A stretch of DNA of 39,179 bases from Gammaproteobacteria bacterium (lineage in GTDB: Bacteria > Pseudomonadota > Gammaproteobacteria > Thiomicrospirales > Thiomicrospiraceae). Below the pieces are notes generated by a model. That model did not search any database. It was not told the DNA's origin and saw nothing but the letters and a program-made list of their open reading frames with translations. Of the stretch, positions 1-8,519 are shown piece after piece; the first letter of the stretch is position 1; the number at the start of each line of letters is the position of its first letter. The position numbers and the translations under genes were made by a program. The stretch lies in assembly GCA_014763665.1 (NCBI GenBank), contig JACXUY010000012.1, positions 1 through 39,179 on the forward strand, read 5' to 3'.

Positions 1-96
1 GTGCAACAAGAACAGGGTAAAAAGATCATTCAACTGGGATTGGTATTCAATACCAATGCACGGAATTTGGTAGCATTTGATGCATTAAACTGCTAA
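1..96 (+). CDS. C-terminal fragment of a probable PD-(D/E)XK nuclease-fold protein (5' truncated by window edge)
   Basis: An open frame runs from the first base to a TAA and encodes 31 residues containing GKKIIQLGLVF and NARNLVAFDAL. This resembles the last strand and tail of the DUF1703/PDDEXK_9 proteins that usually carry an N-terminal AAA-ATPase-like domain; there the C-terminus typically reads like K-I-x-L-I-G-x-x-F followed by x-R-N-I-x-x-(W/F). The catalytic part lies outside the window, so the family call rests on this tail alone. The first codon is GTG, but this is probably internal to a longer gene rather than the real start. Bases 97-332 after it hold no supported gene. Confidence 0.4.
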   Translation: MQQEQGKKIIQLGLVFNTNARNLVAFDALNC

Positions 97-332
97 AAAG
101 CTATCACAATAAGGGGATTATCGTGCCTGAACCTTTGTCGGCTTGCCTTTCCTCTCCGATTTTTGGGGTATTGCGAGCATTAGGCTGAATGTTCATGCTA
201 TGATTGCCTCTTGTTGCAGGAAGGCGAGTATCTCAGTCATCAATGAGCTACAGGGATTTTAGATAATGATAAGCATCCAATCAGTCGAGTCCCGAAATGG
301 TGGTATATGCGCTTAGATATGTTTTGTAGGCA

Positions 333-1799
333 TTAACTAAGCTTTGCCTGTTTGCAACGAAAGAATTGGAAACCATCCCCACTATGTGCCAAGCGTTGAC
401 ACTGCTGAAAGTAAGAATGCCAACTTTGCTCTGGGCGGTCAGGAGGTAGAATCAATATACCATGAGTATCGGTATTGGGTGAACCAAACCAAATATCGAA
501 TTGATCGTAACGCTCATCCATGACAACTACTGGCGTCGGTCTGGCGTACCAAGCAATACGACTGGCATCGACCCAATGACTGACGATCAAGGATTCGTCA
601 GTTTGGCGCAGCGCTTGACCAATTTCGGCGGCTTGTTTCCAACCAATCAAGTCTTGTGTCGGGTTGGGTGACCAGTGCTCGGTTAGTTTGGGAAAAAGCG
701 ATAGGGTCAACACCAAAAGTGTGAATGTAAACCCATAGATCAGATTAGCTGTTAGCAGTTTCTTTATCCAAGCCGATTGTTGGTTGATTAGTTGATGTGC
801 CATTAAGGGTAATAGCAATACATAAAAGAAAGCCAACCAATGGGGTAGGCTGGGTTCTTTACCAGAAGAAATGGTAAATATGATGAGTGCAGGCAACACA
901 AAAAGTAGCAATTGACGATAGGCTATGGGTTGCCACCATTCTTTGAATGCAAGCAGGCTCAGCCATGCACTGAACCAAATTAAGGGTGTGTAGAGGAATA
1001 GTTGACTGAGTTGGCTTTGTCCAACATTCAACCATTCAAAGTCTTGTGCAGGTCGTCCATGATTGAGTTGGTAGTGAATCGAGATCCAATCGTGTTGCAT
1101 ATTCCAGTAAAAAATGGGCAAACTCAATAGGCCAGCTACGAACACAGCCAGCCAAAAGCGAGCTTTGATGAACCAACGCCAACTGTGTGTACTGGTTAAT
1201 AGTACCAACAACAATCCGATAGCAAAGAGAGCGGCGGTATATTTACTCAGCGCACTGAGACCCAGCAATAGACCAATGATTAGCCAATTGCGTGTCGTTG
1301 GTTTTTCTAATGTCTGTTGTGCCCGCCAAATGAGGGCAATGGATAAGGGAAGCAATAACGTGTCTGGAACTAGCCCGATGCCCAGGACATGAAGGATGGG
1401 CATAGCGCAAAATAACAAAGCGGCGAGGTTGGCACTCGTTAAAGAATGCGTGAGATAGCGTGTATAACCATGAATTAACCACAAGCTCAGCGCATAGCTC
1501 AATAATGCCCAAAGACGCAGTTGCCATTCATTCTCACCAATTTGGAGCGCCAGTGCTTGAAGCCAGCCAACTAAAGGGGGATGATCAAAATAACTCCAGT
1601 CAAGAAACTGTCCGTATAGAGCATAATGGGCTTCATCAACCGTTAGGGGCGTTATAACGGCAATGAGTAGATGCAATAAAATTGTAGTTACCAGCAATTG
1701 AGTAAGCAGGCGTGGCGAGGCTAAAAGGGAAGGAAGCATGGTTGCTGTAACTCTTGTTGGTTGTTTCGTGATGGTTTGGCTATTTTGAGCAAACCGCAT
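333..1799 (-). CDS. ArnT/PMT-type (GT39-like) integral membrane glycosyltransferase
   Basis: The product is a polytopic inner-membrane protein of 488 residues with about ten or more hydrophobic segments. It carries the DEAHY motif in the first periplasmic loop (D55, E56) followed by YFDHPP near residues 70-75, the hallmark of the PMT_2/ArnT fold. These enzymes transfer a sugar from a polyprenyl-phosphate donor to lipid A, protein or another acceptor; the acceptor here cannot be told from sequence. The C-terminal periplasmic portion is short (about 110 residues), shorter than in true ArnT. A second Met at residue 21, just before the first membrane helix, has an AAGAG upstream and may be the real start (1739). 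The gene stands alone, divergent from grpE. Confidence 0.8.
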   Translation of the reverse strand: MRFAQNSQTITKQPTRVTATMLPSLLASPRLLTQLLVTTILLHLLIAVITPLTVDEAHYALYGQFLDWSYFDHPPLVGWLQALALQIGENEWQLRLWALLSYALSLWLIHGYTRYLTHSLTSANLAALLFCAMPILHVLGIGLVPDTLLLPLSIALIWRAQQTLEKPTTRNWLIIGLLLGLSALSKYTAALFAIGLLLVLLTSTHSWRWFIKARFWLAVFVAGLLSLPIFYWNMQHDWISIHYQLNHGRPAQDFEWLNVGQSQLSQLFLYTPLIWFSAWLSLLAFKEWWQPIAYRQLLLFVLPALIIFTISSGKEPSLPHWLAFFYVLLLPLMAHQLINQQSAWIKKLLTANLIYGFTFTLLVLTLSLFPKLTEHWSPNPTQDLIGWKQAAEIGQALRQTDESLIVSHWVDASRIAWYARPTPVVVMDERYDQFDIWFGSPNTDTHGILILPPDRPEQSWHSYFQQCQRLAHSGDGFQFFRCKQAKLS

Positions 1800-1897
1800 C
1801 TATTCTAGTTACTCATGAACCTATTTGAAAAGTCTCCTTGGGTTGAGGTTTACTCAAATGAGTGTCAATTGATTATCAGGTAAATGCTTGCTTGACC

Positions 1898-1926
1898 CTT
1901 GAAAAGTCATTTTGTTAACCCCATAG
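1898..1926 (+). promoter_or_regulatory. sigma-32 (RpoH) heat-shock promoter of grpE-dnaK-dnaJ
   Basis: CTTGAA (1898-1903), a 15-base spacer, then CCCCAT (1919-1924, followed by AG). This is a near-perfect match to the RpoH consensus CTTGAAA/CCCCATnT at the expected spacing, about 40 bases ahead of the grpE start. The match is seen in the sequence; RpoH control is inferred from the known regulation of this operon. Confidence 0.85.
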
Positions 1927-1967
1927 AGACTATGTTTTAATGAATGTGACCATGTTAGGGAGGTTTT

Positions 1968-2537
1968 ATGAGTACGACAAACGAGCAAAATGAAGCCGTA
2001 GAAAGCCATGAAGATGTTGCGACCGAATCGAATGTGACCGAATCGAATGAACAAACATCCGTTGAACAAGATGTTCAAACACTTTTAGTCGAAGCTCGGG
2101 CGCAGGCAGCGCAACATTTTGATAGTCTGTTGCGTTTGCAGGCAGATATGGAAAATTTGCGTCGTCGTACTGAACGTGAAATTGATAATGCGAAAAAGTT
2201 TGCTTTAGAGCGTTTCATTAACGACCTTATCCCCGTCTTAGACAGCATGGAAATGGGTTTGCAGGCGTCTAATCAAGCCGTTAACGAGCAGGATACAATC
2301 CGTCAAGGTTTAGAAATGACGTTAAAAATGTTCCAAGACGTGATGGCACGTTTCCATGTGGAAGCGGTTGATCCGACGGGGCACCCTTTTAACCCGCAAG
2401 AGCACGAAGCGATGACCATGCAGCCTAGCAAAGAGCATGAACCCAACACAGTCATGTTTACGGTGCAAAAAGGTTACAAATTGCATGGGCGTGTGGTGCG
2501 TCCCGCTCGCGTGGTGGTTTCCTCAGCCGCTGCGTAA
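1968..2537 (+). CDS. grpE: GrpE, nucleotide exchange factor of the DnaK chaperone
   Basis: GrpE is a cytoplasmic homodimer that releases ADP from DnaK and so resets the chaperone cycle. The 189-residue product has the family layout: an acidic, disordered N-terminus rich in E and N (about 1-40), a long coiled-coil helix containing LRLQADMENLRRRTEREI, and a C-terminal beta-domain with HEAMT and the GYKLHGRVVRPARVVV ending. Length is normal (E. coli about 197). The ATG is preceded by GGGAGG (1958-1963) at good spacing. It is the first gene of the heat-shock operon, directly downstream of the sigma-32 promoter, with dnaK 96 bases further on. Confidence 0.98.
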   Translation: MSTTNEQNEAVESHEDVATESNVTESNEQTSVEQDVQTLLVEARAQAAQHFDSLLRLQADMENLRRRTEREIDNAKKFALERFINDLIPVLDSMEMGLQASNQAVNEQDTIRQGLEMTLKMFQDVMARFHVEAVDPTGHPFNPQEHEAMTMQPSKEHEPNTVMFTVQKGYKLHGRVVRPARVVVSSAAA

Positions 2538-2550
2538 CAATCAAAAAATA

Positions 2551-2582
2551 GGATGGTTAACGACTTGAAAGTTAACTCATCC
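2551..2582 (+). repeat. Imperfect inverted repeat between grpE and dnaK
   Basis: Arm 1 is GGATGGTTAAC (2551-2561) and arm 2 is GTTAACTCATCC (2571-2582). They pair over 11 base pairs with one bulged A, leaving a 9-base loop GACTTGAAA. The loop contains the -35 element of the second heat-shock promoter. There is no following T-run, so this is unlikely to be an intrinsic terminator. An mRNA processing or stabilising hairpin, or an operator, are both possible. Confidence 0.5.
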
Positions 2583-2590
2583 GTCACCAT
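2564..2590 (+). promoter_or_regulatory. Second sigma-32-type promoter, ahead of dnaK
   Basis: CTTGAA (2564-2569), a 15-base spacer, then CACCAT (2585-2590) followed by AAAG. The spacing equals that of the grpE promoter and only one base of CCCCAT differs. It would give an extra dnaK-dnaJ transcript starting about 35 bases before dnaK. Promoter activity is inferred. Confidence 0.6.
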
Positions 2591-2633
2591 AAAGCCTTCA
2601 ACGGATAATTGAATTTTTAGGAGTATATAAAAC

Positions 2634-4565
2634 ATGGCAAAAATTATTGGTATTGACTTAGGTACAACAAACTCATGTGTTGCGGTAATGGATGGCGGCA
2701 ATGTTAAAGTTATCGAAAATAGCGAAGGCGCCCGTACCACCCCGTCAATCGTTGCATTCACTAACGATGATGAAGTGTTAGTGGGTGAAACTGCGAAGCG
2801 TCAGGCGATTACTAACCCTAAAAATACCATGCATGCTGTCAAGCGTTTAATTGGTCGTAAGTTTAACGATAAAGAAGTGCAGCGTGACATCGAAATGGTT
2901 CCTTACAGCATTGTTAAAGCGGATAATGGCGATGCTTGGGTTGAAGTTCATGGCAAAAAGATGGCGCCTCCAGAGATTTCAGCACGCGTGCTCATGAAAA
3001 TGAAAAAAACCGCTGAAGACTATTTGGGTGAGCCAGTCACTGAAGCAGTGATTACAGTGCCTGCTTACTTTAATGATGCACAACGTCAAGCGACTAAAGA
3101 TGCCGGTAAAATTGCGGGTCTGGAAGTGAAACGTATCATTAACGAGCCAACAGCAGCTGCGTTAGCTTATGGTGTCGATAAAAAATCTAAGGGTGACAGC
3201 AAAATTGTTGTTTACGACTTGGGTGGTGGTACTTTCGACGTTTCAATTATTGAAATTGCCGATCTGGATGGCGACAAACAAGTTGAAGTCTTGGCAACCA
3301 ATGGTGATACCTTCTTGGGTGGTGAAGACTTTGACCAGTTGCTGATTGAACATATCGTCACTGAGTTTAAGAAAGAGCAAGGCGTTGATTTGAAGAACGA
3401 TCCTTTGGCTTTACAACGTCTGCGCGAAGCTGCAGAAAAAGCGAAGATCGAATTGTCGTCACGTGAGCAAACAGACATCAATTTGCCTTACATCACTGCT
3501 GATGCTTCAGGTCCTAAGCACTTAAATATGCGCATTACGCGTGCTAAGTTTGAATCGCTTATTGAGGACTTGGTGAAAAAATCCATCGAGCCTTGCCGCA
3601 TTGCACTGAAGGATGCGGGTTTATCGGCTGCTGAGATTGATGAAGTGATCTTGGTTGGTGGATCTACGCGCATCCCGTTGGTACAAAAAGCGGTTAAAGA
3701 CTTTTTTGGTAAAGAGCCTCGTAAAGACGTTAACCCAGACGAAGCGGTTGCTATTGGTGCGGCTATTCAGGGTGGCGTGTTAGCAGGTTCGGTTAAAGAT
3801 GTGTTGTTGTTAGACGTCACACCTTTGTCACTCGGTATCGAAACCATGGGTGGTGTGATGACCAAACTCATTGAGAAAAACACCACTATTCCGACGCGTA
3901 AGTCGCAAATATTCTCAACTGCAGACGATAATCAGTCGGCGGTGACCATTCATGTGCTGCAAGGTGAGCGTGAAATGGCGAGTGGTAACAAGTCATTAGG
4001 TCGTTTTGACTTGTCAGACATCCCGCCTGCGCCACGTGGCATGCCACAGATTGAAGTGACTTTCGATATTGACGCTAACGGTATTTTGAACGTATCGGCG
4101 AAAGACAAGGCTACTAACAAGGAACAGTCAATTGTTATTAAAGCTAGCTCAGGTTTGTCGGAAGCTGAGATTGAAAAAATGGTGCGTGATGCCGAAGCAC
4201 ATGCTGAAGAAGACAAAAAACTACGTGAGTTAGTGGATGCGCGTAACCAAGCAGACAGCCTGATTCACTCAGTGAATAAGTCGGTGAAAGAGTTGGGTGA
4301 CGATAAAGTTACCGCTGAAGAAAAAGCAGCCGTTGAGGCGGCAGTGAAAGCTTTGGAAGAAGCTATGAAAGGTGATGACAAAGACGCGATTACTGCTAAA
4401 ACTGAAGCCTTAGCAAAAGTGAGTCATGGTATTGCTGAAAAAGCTTACGCCCAAGGCGATGCGGGTGCAGCGGGTGCTCAGGCACACGAAGCTAACACAA
4501 GCGAACCGAACAAAGGTGGCGATGATGACATCGTTGATGCTGAGTTCGAGGAAGTGAAGAAGTAA
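2634..4565 (+). CDS. dnaK: DnaK, Hsp70 chaperone
   Basis: DnaK binds exposed hydrophobic peptides in an ATP-driven cycle with DnaJ and GrpE. The 643-residue product is full length. It shows the N-terminal actin-like ATPase signature [14 protein letters not shown] (about 4-17), the second signature [17 protein letters not shown] (about 192-208), the third [15 protein letters not shown] (about 340-354) and the interdomain linker around [15 protein letters not shown]. The substrate-binding beta-sandwich and helical lid follow. The tail ends [12 protein letters not shown], the bacterial DnaK C-terminal signature. The start is fixed by AGGAG at 2619-2623, ten bases upstream of the ATG. It is the middle gene of the grpE-dnaK-dnaJ operon, only six bases from dnaJ. 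Confidence 0.99.
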   Translation: MAKIIGIDLGTTNSCVAVMDGGNVKVIENSEGARTTPSIVAFTNDDEVLVGETAKRQAITNPKNTMHAVKRLIGRKFNDKEVQRDIEMVPYSIVKADNGDAWVEVHGKKMAPPEISARVLMKMKKTAEDYLGEPVTEAVITVPAYFNDAQRQATKDAGKIAGLEVKRIINEPTAAALAYGVDKKSKGDSKIVVYDLGGGTFDVSIIEIADLDGDKQVEVLATNGDTFLGGEDFDQLLIEHIVTEFKKEQGVDLKNDPLALQRLREAAEKAKIELSSREQTDINLPYITADASGPKHLNMRITRAKFESLIEDLVKKSIEPCRIALKDAGLSAAEIDEVILVGGSTRIPLVQKAVKDFFGKEPRKDVNPDEAVAIGAAIQGGVLAGSVKDVLLLDVTPLSLGIETMGGVMTKLIEKNTTIPTRKSQIFSTADDNQSAVTIHVLQGEREMASGNKSLGRFDLSDIPPAPRGMPQIEVTFDIDANGILNVSAKDKATNKEQSIVIKASSGLSEAEIEKMVRDAEAHAEEDKKLRELVDARNQADSLIHSVNKSVKELGDDKVTAEEKAAVEAAVKALEEAMKGDDKDAITAKTEALAKVSHGIAEKAYAQGDAGAAGAQAHEANTSEPNKGGDDDIVDAEFEEVKK

Positions 4566-4571
4566 AATCCA

Positions 4572-5702
4572 ATGGCAAAAAAGGATTATTACGAAGTCTT
4601 GGGGCTGTCTCGAACAGCCTCCGAAGACGAAATTAAACGAGCCTACAAAAAGTTCGCCATGAAATATCACCCGGATCGCAATCCGGGTGACGCTTCTGCT
4701 GAAGAAAAGTTCAAAGAGATCAAAGAAGCCTACGAAATTCTGTCGGATGCACAGAAGCGTTCTGCTTATGACCAGTTTGGTCATGCCGGTGTTGATGGTT
4801 CTGCTGGTGGTTTTGGTAGCGGACAAGGTTTCGGTGGTGGTTTCGGCGGTTTTGGTGACATCTTCTCCGACATTTTTGGTGGCGGTGGTCGTGGATTTAA
4901 TGGTCCCCGTCCCGGTGACGATCTTGAATATCGTCTAACCCTGACGCTAGAACAAGCTGTCAATGGTGCTAAGATTGACATTCAAGTGCCGCGTCGAGAA
5001 GTCTGTGACGCTTGTCATGGCACGGGTGCTGCGGATGGTTCTAGTGTCGAGACCTGTCCGACCTGTGGTGGTCTTGGCAAGGTACGTGTGCAACAAGGTT
5101 TCTTTGTTGTCGAACGTACCTGTCATACCTGTCATGGTAAAGGCAAAATCATTAAGAAACCCTGTTCGAAATGTCATGGAGAAGGTTTTGTTACCCGTAA
5201 CAAAACACTCACCGTCAGTATCCCAGCAGGAGTGGATGAGGGTGATCGCATCCGTTTAAGTGGACAAGGTGAAGCTGGGGATGTAGGGGCGCCACCGGGT
5301 GATCTTTATGTTCGTATCAGTCTTCAGCCTCATGCCATCTTTAAGCGTCAAGGTGATACACTCTTTTGTGAAATGCCTTTGTCGTTCACGACAGCCGCTT
5401 TGGGTGGTGAAATTGAAGTCCCCACACTTGATGGCCGTGTGAATCTAAAGATTCCAGCGGGAACACAAACTGGACGTAAGTTTAAAATTGCTGGTAAAGG
5501 GGTGAAGTCAGTTCGTTCTGGGCGTCAGGGCGATTTGATTTGCCAAGTGCATTTGGAGACACCTGTTAATTTGACGAATGAGCAACAAGACCTATTGCGT
5601 CAGTTTGAAGCCAGTTTGTCGGTAAAAGGGGCAACTCACAATCCGAAATCACATAGTTGGTTAGATTCGGTGAAATCGTTTATTAACGATGCTCTGAAAT
5701 AA
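4572..5702 (+). CDS. dnaJ: DnaJ, Hsp40 co-chaperone
   Basis: DnaJ delivers substrates to DnaK and stimulates its ATPase. The 376-residue product has all type I parts: the J domain with HPD at 33-35, a Gly/Phe-rich linker (about 76-110), and four CxxCxGxG zinc repeats with cysteines at 145/148, 162/165, 184/187 and 198/201 binding two zinc ions. The C-terminal substrate-binding domain includes [19 protein letters not shown]. The start lies six bases after the dnaK stop, its ribosome site lying in the end of dnaK (GAAGTGAAGAAG). An intrinsic terminator follows the stop, closing the heat-shock operon. Confidence 0.99.
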   Translation: MAKKDYYEVLGLSRTASEDEIKRAYKKFAMKYHPDRNPGDASAEEKFKEIKEAYEILSDAQKRSAYDQFGHAGVDGSAGGFGSGQGFGGGFGGFGDIFSDIFGGGGRGFNGPRPGDDLEYRLTLTLEQAVNGAKIDIQVPRREVCDACHGTGAADGSSVETCPTCGGLGKVRVQQGFFVVERTCHTCHGKGKIIKKPCSKCHGEGFVTRNKTLTVSIPAGVDEGDRIRLSGQGEAGDVGAPPGDLYVRISLQPHAIFKRQGDTLFCEMPLSFTTAALGGEIEVPTLDGRVNLKIPAGTQTGRKFKIAGKGVKSVRSGRQGDLICQVHLETPVNLTNEQQDLLRQFEASLSVKGATHNPKSHSWLDSVKSFINDALK

Positions 5703-5721
5703 ACGACTCTGTGAGACGCAT

Positions 5722-5755
5722 AAAAAGGAGGTTTCAAGGCCTCCTTTTTTGTTTT
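5722..5755 (+). terminator. Rho-independent terminator after dnaJ
   Basis: AAAAAGGAGG pairs with CCTCCTTTTTT around an 8-base loop (TTTCAAGG), followed by further T-rich sequence (GTTTTG). It is a classic strong hairpin placed 20 bases after the dnaJ stop and ends the grpE-dnaK-dnaJ transcript. Confidence 0.9.
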
Positions 5756-5813
5756 GCGATAAAGGACTTGGTGAATTGGAGATTTTTCTGTTAATTAATC
5801 CATGACCCTAACC

Positions 5814-5842
5814 TTGTTTAGCGTTAAAATAATGCCTATTCT
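5814..5842 (+). promoter_or_regulatory. Possible sigma-70 promoter for the lipoprotein gene and dapB
   Basis: TTGTTT (5814-5819), a 17-base spacer, then TATTCT (5837-5842), about 25 bases ahead of the lipoprotein start. It lies just after the dnaJ terminator, where a new promoter is expected. It is found by eye only. Confidence 0.4.
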
Positions 5843-5867
5843 TGTCGTTGTTAATAAGGAATAATGT

Positions 5868-6320
5868 ATGAATTTGCGTTACCTCATTCTGGTTGCATTA
5901 TTATTGCTCAGTGCTTGTGTGCCGCCACCAGCAGAAAAATCAGATGCGCCCAAGGCTCCCGTTGTTGTTCCAAGTGAGAGGAAGCCTGTCTTTCCGGCTC
6001 CTGTTGTGAAACCTGAAGCAGTCAAGCCTGTCCCCTCGCAAAGTGTTATTCTTCCTTCGGGATGGACTGTGATGGATCCGAAGGGTATTTTGGAAAAAGT
6101 GGAGTATAAGCCAGAACAAGGCGGTGTCTTGTTTACGCTCAAGGCACATAGTAATTTAGAGTTGTTTTCGGCTGAAGATGCTGAAAAGCGTTCTTACTAT
6201 AAAGGACGGCTTAATGGCGCACATCTCGTTGCTTTACCACCACAGCAGCGCAATGTGCTGATTATTTTTACCAATCGTCAAAATGCGCGTTCATCGGTAT
6301 TATTAAGGTACGCCAAATAA
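5868..6320 (+). CDS. Small outer- or inner-membrane lipoprotein of unknown function
   Basis: The 150-residue product begins with a lipoprotein signal peptide: a short basic start, a hydrophobic run and the lipobox LSAC with the acylated Cys at 17. A Pro/Lys-rich spacer (about 18-62) follows and then a compact domain with SGWTVMDPKGILEKV and QNARSSVLLRYAK. The residue after the Cys is Val, not Asp, so Lol sorting to the outer membrane is the default expectation. I do not recognise the folded domain. AAGGA (5856-5860) supports the start. The gene sits between dnaJ and dapB, which are usually adjacent in Pseudomonas-type genomes, and is probably co-transcribed with dapB 51 bases downstream. Confidence 0.8.
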   Translation: MNLRYLILVALLLLSACVPPPAEKSDAPKAPVVVPSERKPVFPAPVVKPEAVKPVPSQSVILPSGWTVMDPKGILEKVEYKPEQGGVLFTLKAHSNLELFSAEDAEKRSYYKGRLNGAHLVALPPQQRNVLIIFTNRQNARSSVLLRYAK

Positions 6321-6362
6321 TCGGGCAGATTGAAATAACGCCAATAGGATTAAGATTAATAA

Positions 6363-7169
<807 letters not shown>

Positions 7170-7175
7170 TTCAAC

Positions 7176-7205
7176 TGGACTAAAGGGCTTTTTTTGCGCT
7201 ATAAT
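7176..7205 (+). promoter_or_regulatory. Possible promoter of the carA leader
   Basis: A perfect TATAAT (7200-7205) has TGGACT (7176-7181) 18 bases upstream as a weak -35 element. A transcript from here would begin near 7212 and meet the terminator hairpin at 7269-7303 before carA. It also contains a possible mini-ORF (GTG at 7233, stop at 7263-7265, ten residues, GGAG ten bases ahead). If real, this is a leader. If not, the hairpin is simply the end of dapB. Confidence 0.4.
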
Positions 7206-7268
7206 GAGCAAAATTAGCGGAGTACTAAAGACGTGTTGACAACAAGGGGTCACATCACAGAATAAGTT

Positions 7269-7303
7269 AAAAACGGAGTTGGCTCTGCCTTCTCCGTTTT
7301 TTT
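7269..7303 (+). terminator. Rho-independent terminator or attenuator between dapB and carA
   Basis: AAAAACGGAG (7269-7278) pairs with CTCCGTTTTT (7292-7301). Inside, GGC/GCC form a second stem around TCT, separated by a TT/TT internal loop. Seven T's follow the stem base. It is a strong intrinsic terminator that either ends the lipoprotein-dapB transcript or attenuates carAB transcription. The 59 bases from here to carA show no good promoter of their own. Confidence 0.85.
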
Positions 7304-7362
7304 GTATCGCAATTTTGGGCATTATTAGGACATTCGGGTTAAAGAGATAGGGAAGTGGGTAG

Positions 7363-8493
7363 ATGAAAGCGTTACTGGCATTGGCAGATGGCAGTTTGTT
7401 CTGGGGCGAGTCAATCGGCGCACCAGGAGAAACGGTAGGAGAGGTCGTGTTTAATACCTCAATGACAGGGTATCAAGAAATCTTGACGGATCCTTCGTAT
7501 TTTCGTCAGTTAGTGACGCTAACCTATCCGCATATTGGTAATGTGGGCGTCAATGATGAAGACAGCGAAAGTCAAGGCGTCATGGCAAGCGGTTTGATTA
7601 TTCGCGATCTGCCCTTAACACATTCCAGTTTTCGTGCCCAACGCTCCTTAGCTGACTATTTAGTGCAGCAAAATGTGGTGGCGATTGCTGACATAGATAC
7701 GCGTGAGTTAACGCGCCTGTTGCGTGAAAAAGGCGCTCAAAACGGTGTTATTGTCGCAGGCGATGATATAGATGCCGAAGCTGCCATTGCTAAAGCGCAA
7801 GCCTTTGCAGGTCTCAATGGAATGGATTTGGCTAGCGAAGTCACAACACAGCAAAGCTATAGCTTCCGCGAAGGTGAGTGGCGTTTAGGTGAAGGTTTTG
7901 CCATTAAAAACGATGCGGACTTGCCTTATCATGTTGTTGCTTATGATTATGGTGTCAAAACCAACATTTTGCGCATGTTAACTGAGCGTGGTTGCCGATT
8001 GACTATTGTGCCTGCTGATACCTCAGCGGCTGACGTGAAGGCCTTGAATCCTGATGGTATTTTCTTATCGAATGGTCCGGGCGATCCTGCTGCTTGTGGT
8101 TATGCGATTGAGTCGATTGCAGAATTGATTCAAGGTGATACGCCAATTTATGGTATTTGTTTGGGGCATCAATTGTTGGCATTAGCGGCGGGTGCCAAAA
8201 CGCTGAAAATGAAGTTTGGTCATCATGGCGGTAATCACCCTGTGCAAGATATGCGTTCAGGAAAAGTATTAATTACCGCGCAAAACCATGGTTTTGCTGT
8301 CGATGAATCTACACTTCCTGTTGGTGTTGAGGCGACGCATCGTTCGTTATTTGATCAATCAAATCAAGGTATCCGCTTTGCTGATAAGCCTTTTTTCAGC
8401 TTTCAGGGACACCCCGAAGCCAGTCCAGGTCCTCATGATTTAGCCTACCTGTTTGATGAATTTATTGCCAACATGGCTGCGCGTCGCGCCTAA
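7363..8493 (+). CDS. carA: Carbamoyl-phosphate synthase small (glutaminase) subunit
   Basis: CarA hydrolyses glutamine and channels ammonia to CarB, which makes carbamoyl phosphate for pyrimidines and arginine. The 376-residue product has the CPSase_sm N-terminal domain (about 1-130) and a class I glutamine amidotransferase domain. The catalytic triad is visible as Cys266 in IYGICLGHQ, His350 and Glu352 in [11 protein letters not shown]. Length matches the E. coli protein (382). The ATG is preceded by GGAAGTGG. It is followed 26 bases later by carB and preceded by the leader hairpin described separately. Confidence 0.98.
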   Translation: MKALLALADGSLFWGESIGAPGETVGEVVFNTSMTGYQEILTDPSYFRQLVTLTYPHIGNVGVNDEDSESQGVMASGLIIRDLPLTHSSFRAQRSLADYLVQQNVVAIADIDTRELTRLLREKGAQNGVIVAGDDIDAEAAIAKAQAFAGLNGMDLASEVTTQQSYSFREGEWRLGEGFAIKNDADLPYHVVAYDYGVKTNILRMLTERGCRLTIVPADTSAADVKALNPDGIFLSNGPGDPAACGYAIESIAELIQGDTPIYGICLGHQLLALAAGAKTLKMKFGHHGGNHPVQDMRSGKVLITAQNHGFAVDESTLPVGVEATHRSLFDQSNQGIRFADKPFFSFQGHPEASPGPHDLAYLFDEFIANMAARRA

Positions 8494-8519
8494 CTCGAGC
8501 TATCACAAGGAATAAGACG

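Noticed and set aside
123-188. Mini-ORF starting GTG after the left-edge fragment
   Set aside because: Only 21 codons, no convincing family signal or conserved pattern; treated as non-coding.
3212-3481. Minus-strand open frame opposite dnaK, and similar ones opposite dnaJ, petA and radA
   Set aside because: Low-complexity Ser/Thr/Pro-rich translations, no ribosome sites, fully inside strongly conserved genes on the other strand.
7236-7263. TTGACA-N16-CAGAAT as the carA promoter
   Set aside because: Its transcript would start at the base of the terminator hairpin, which makes it a poor carA promoter; it also overlaps the candidate mini-ORF.
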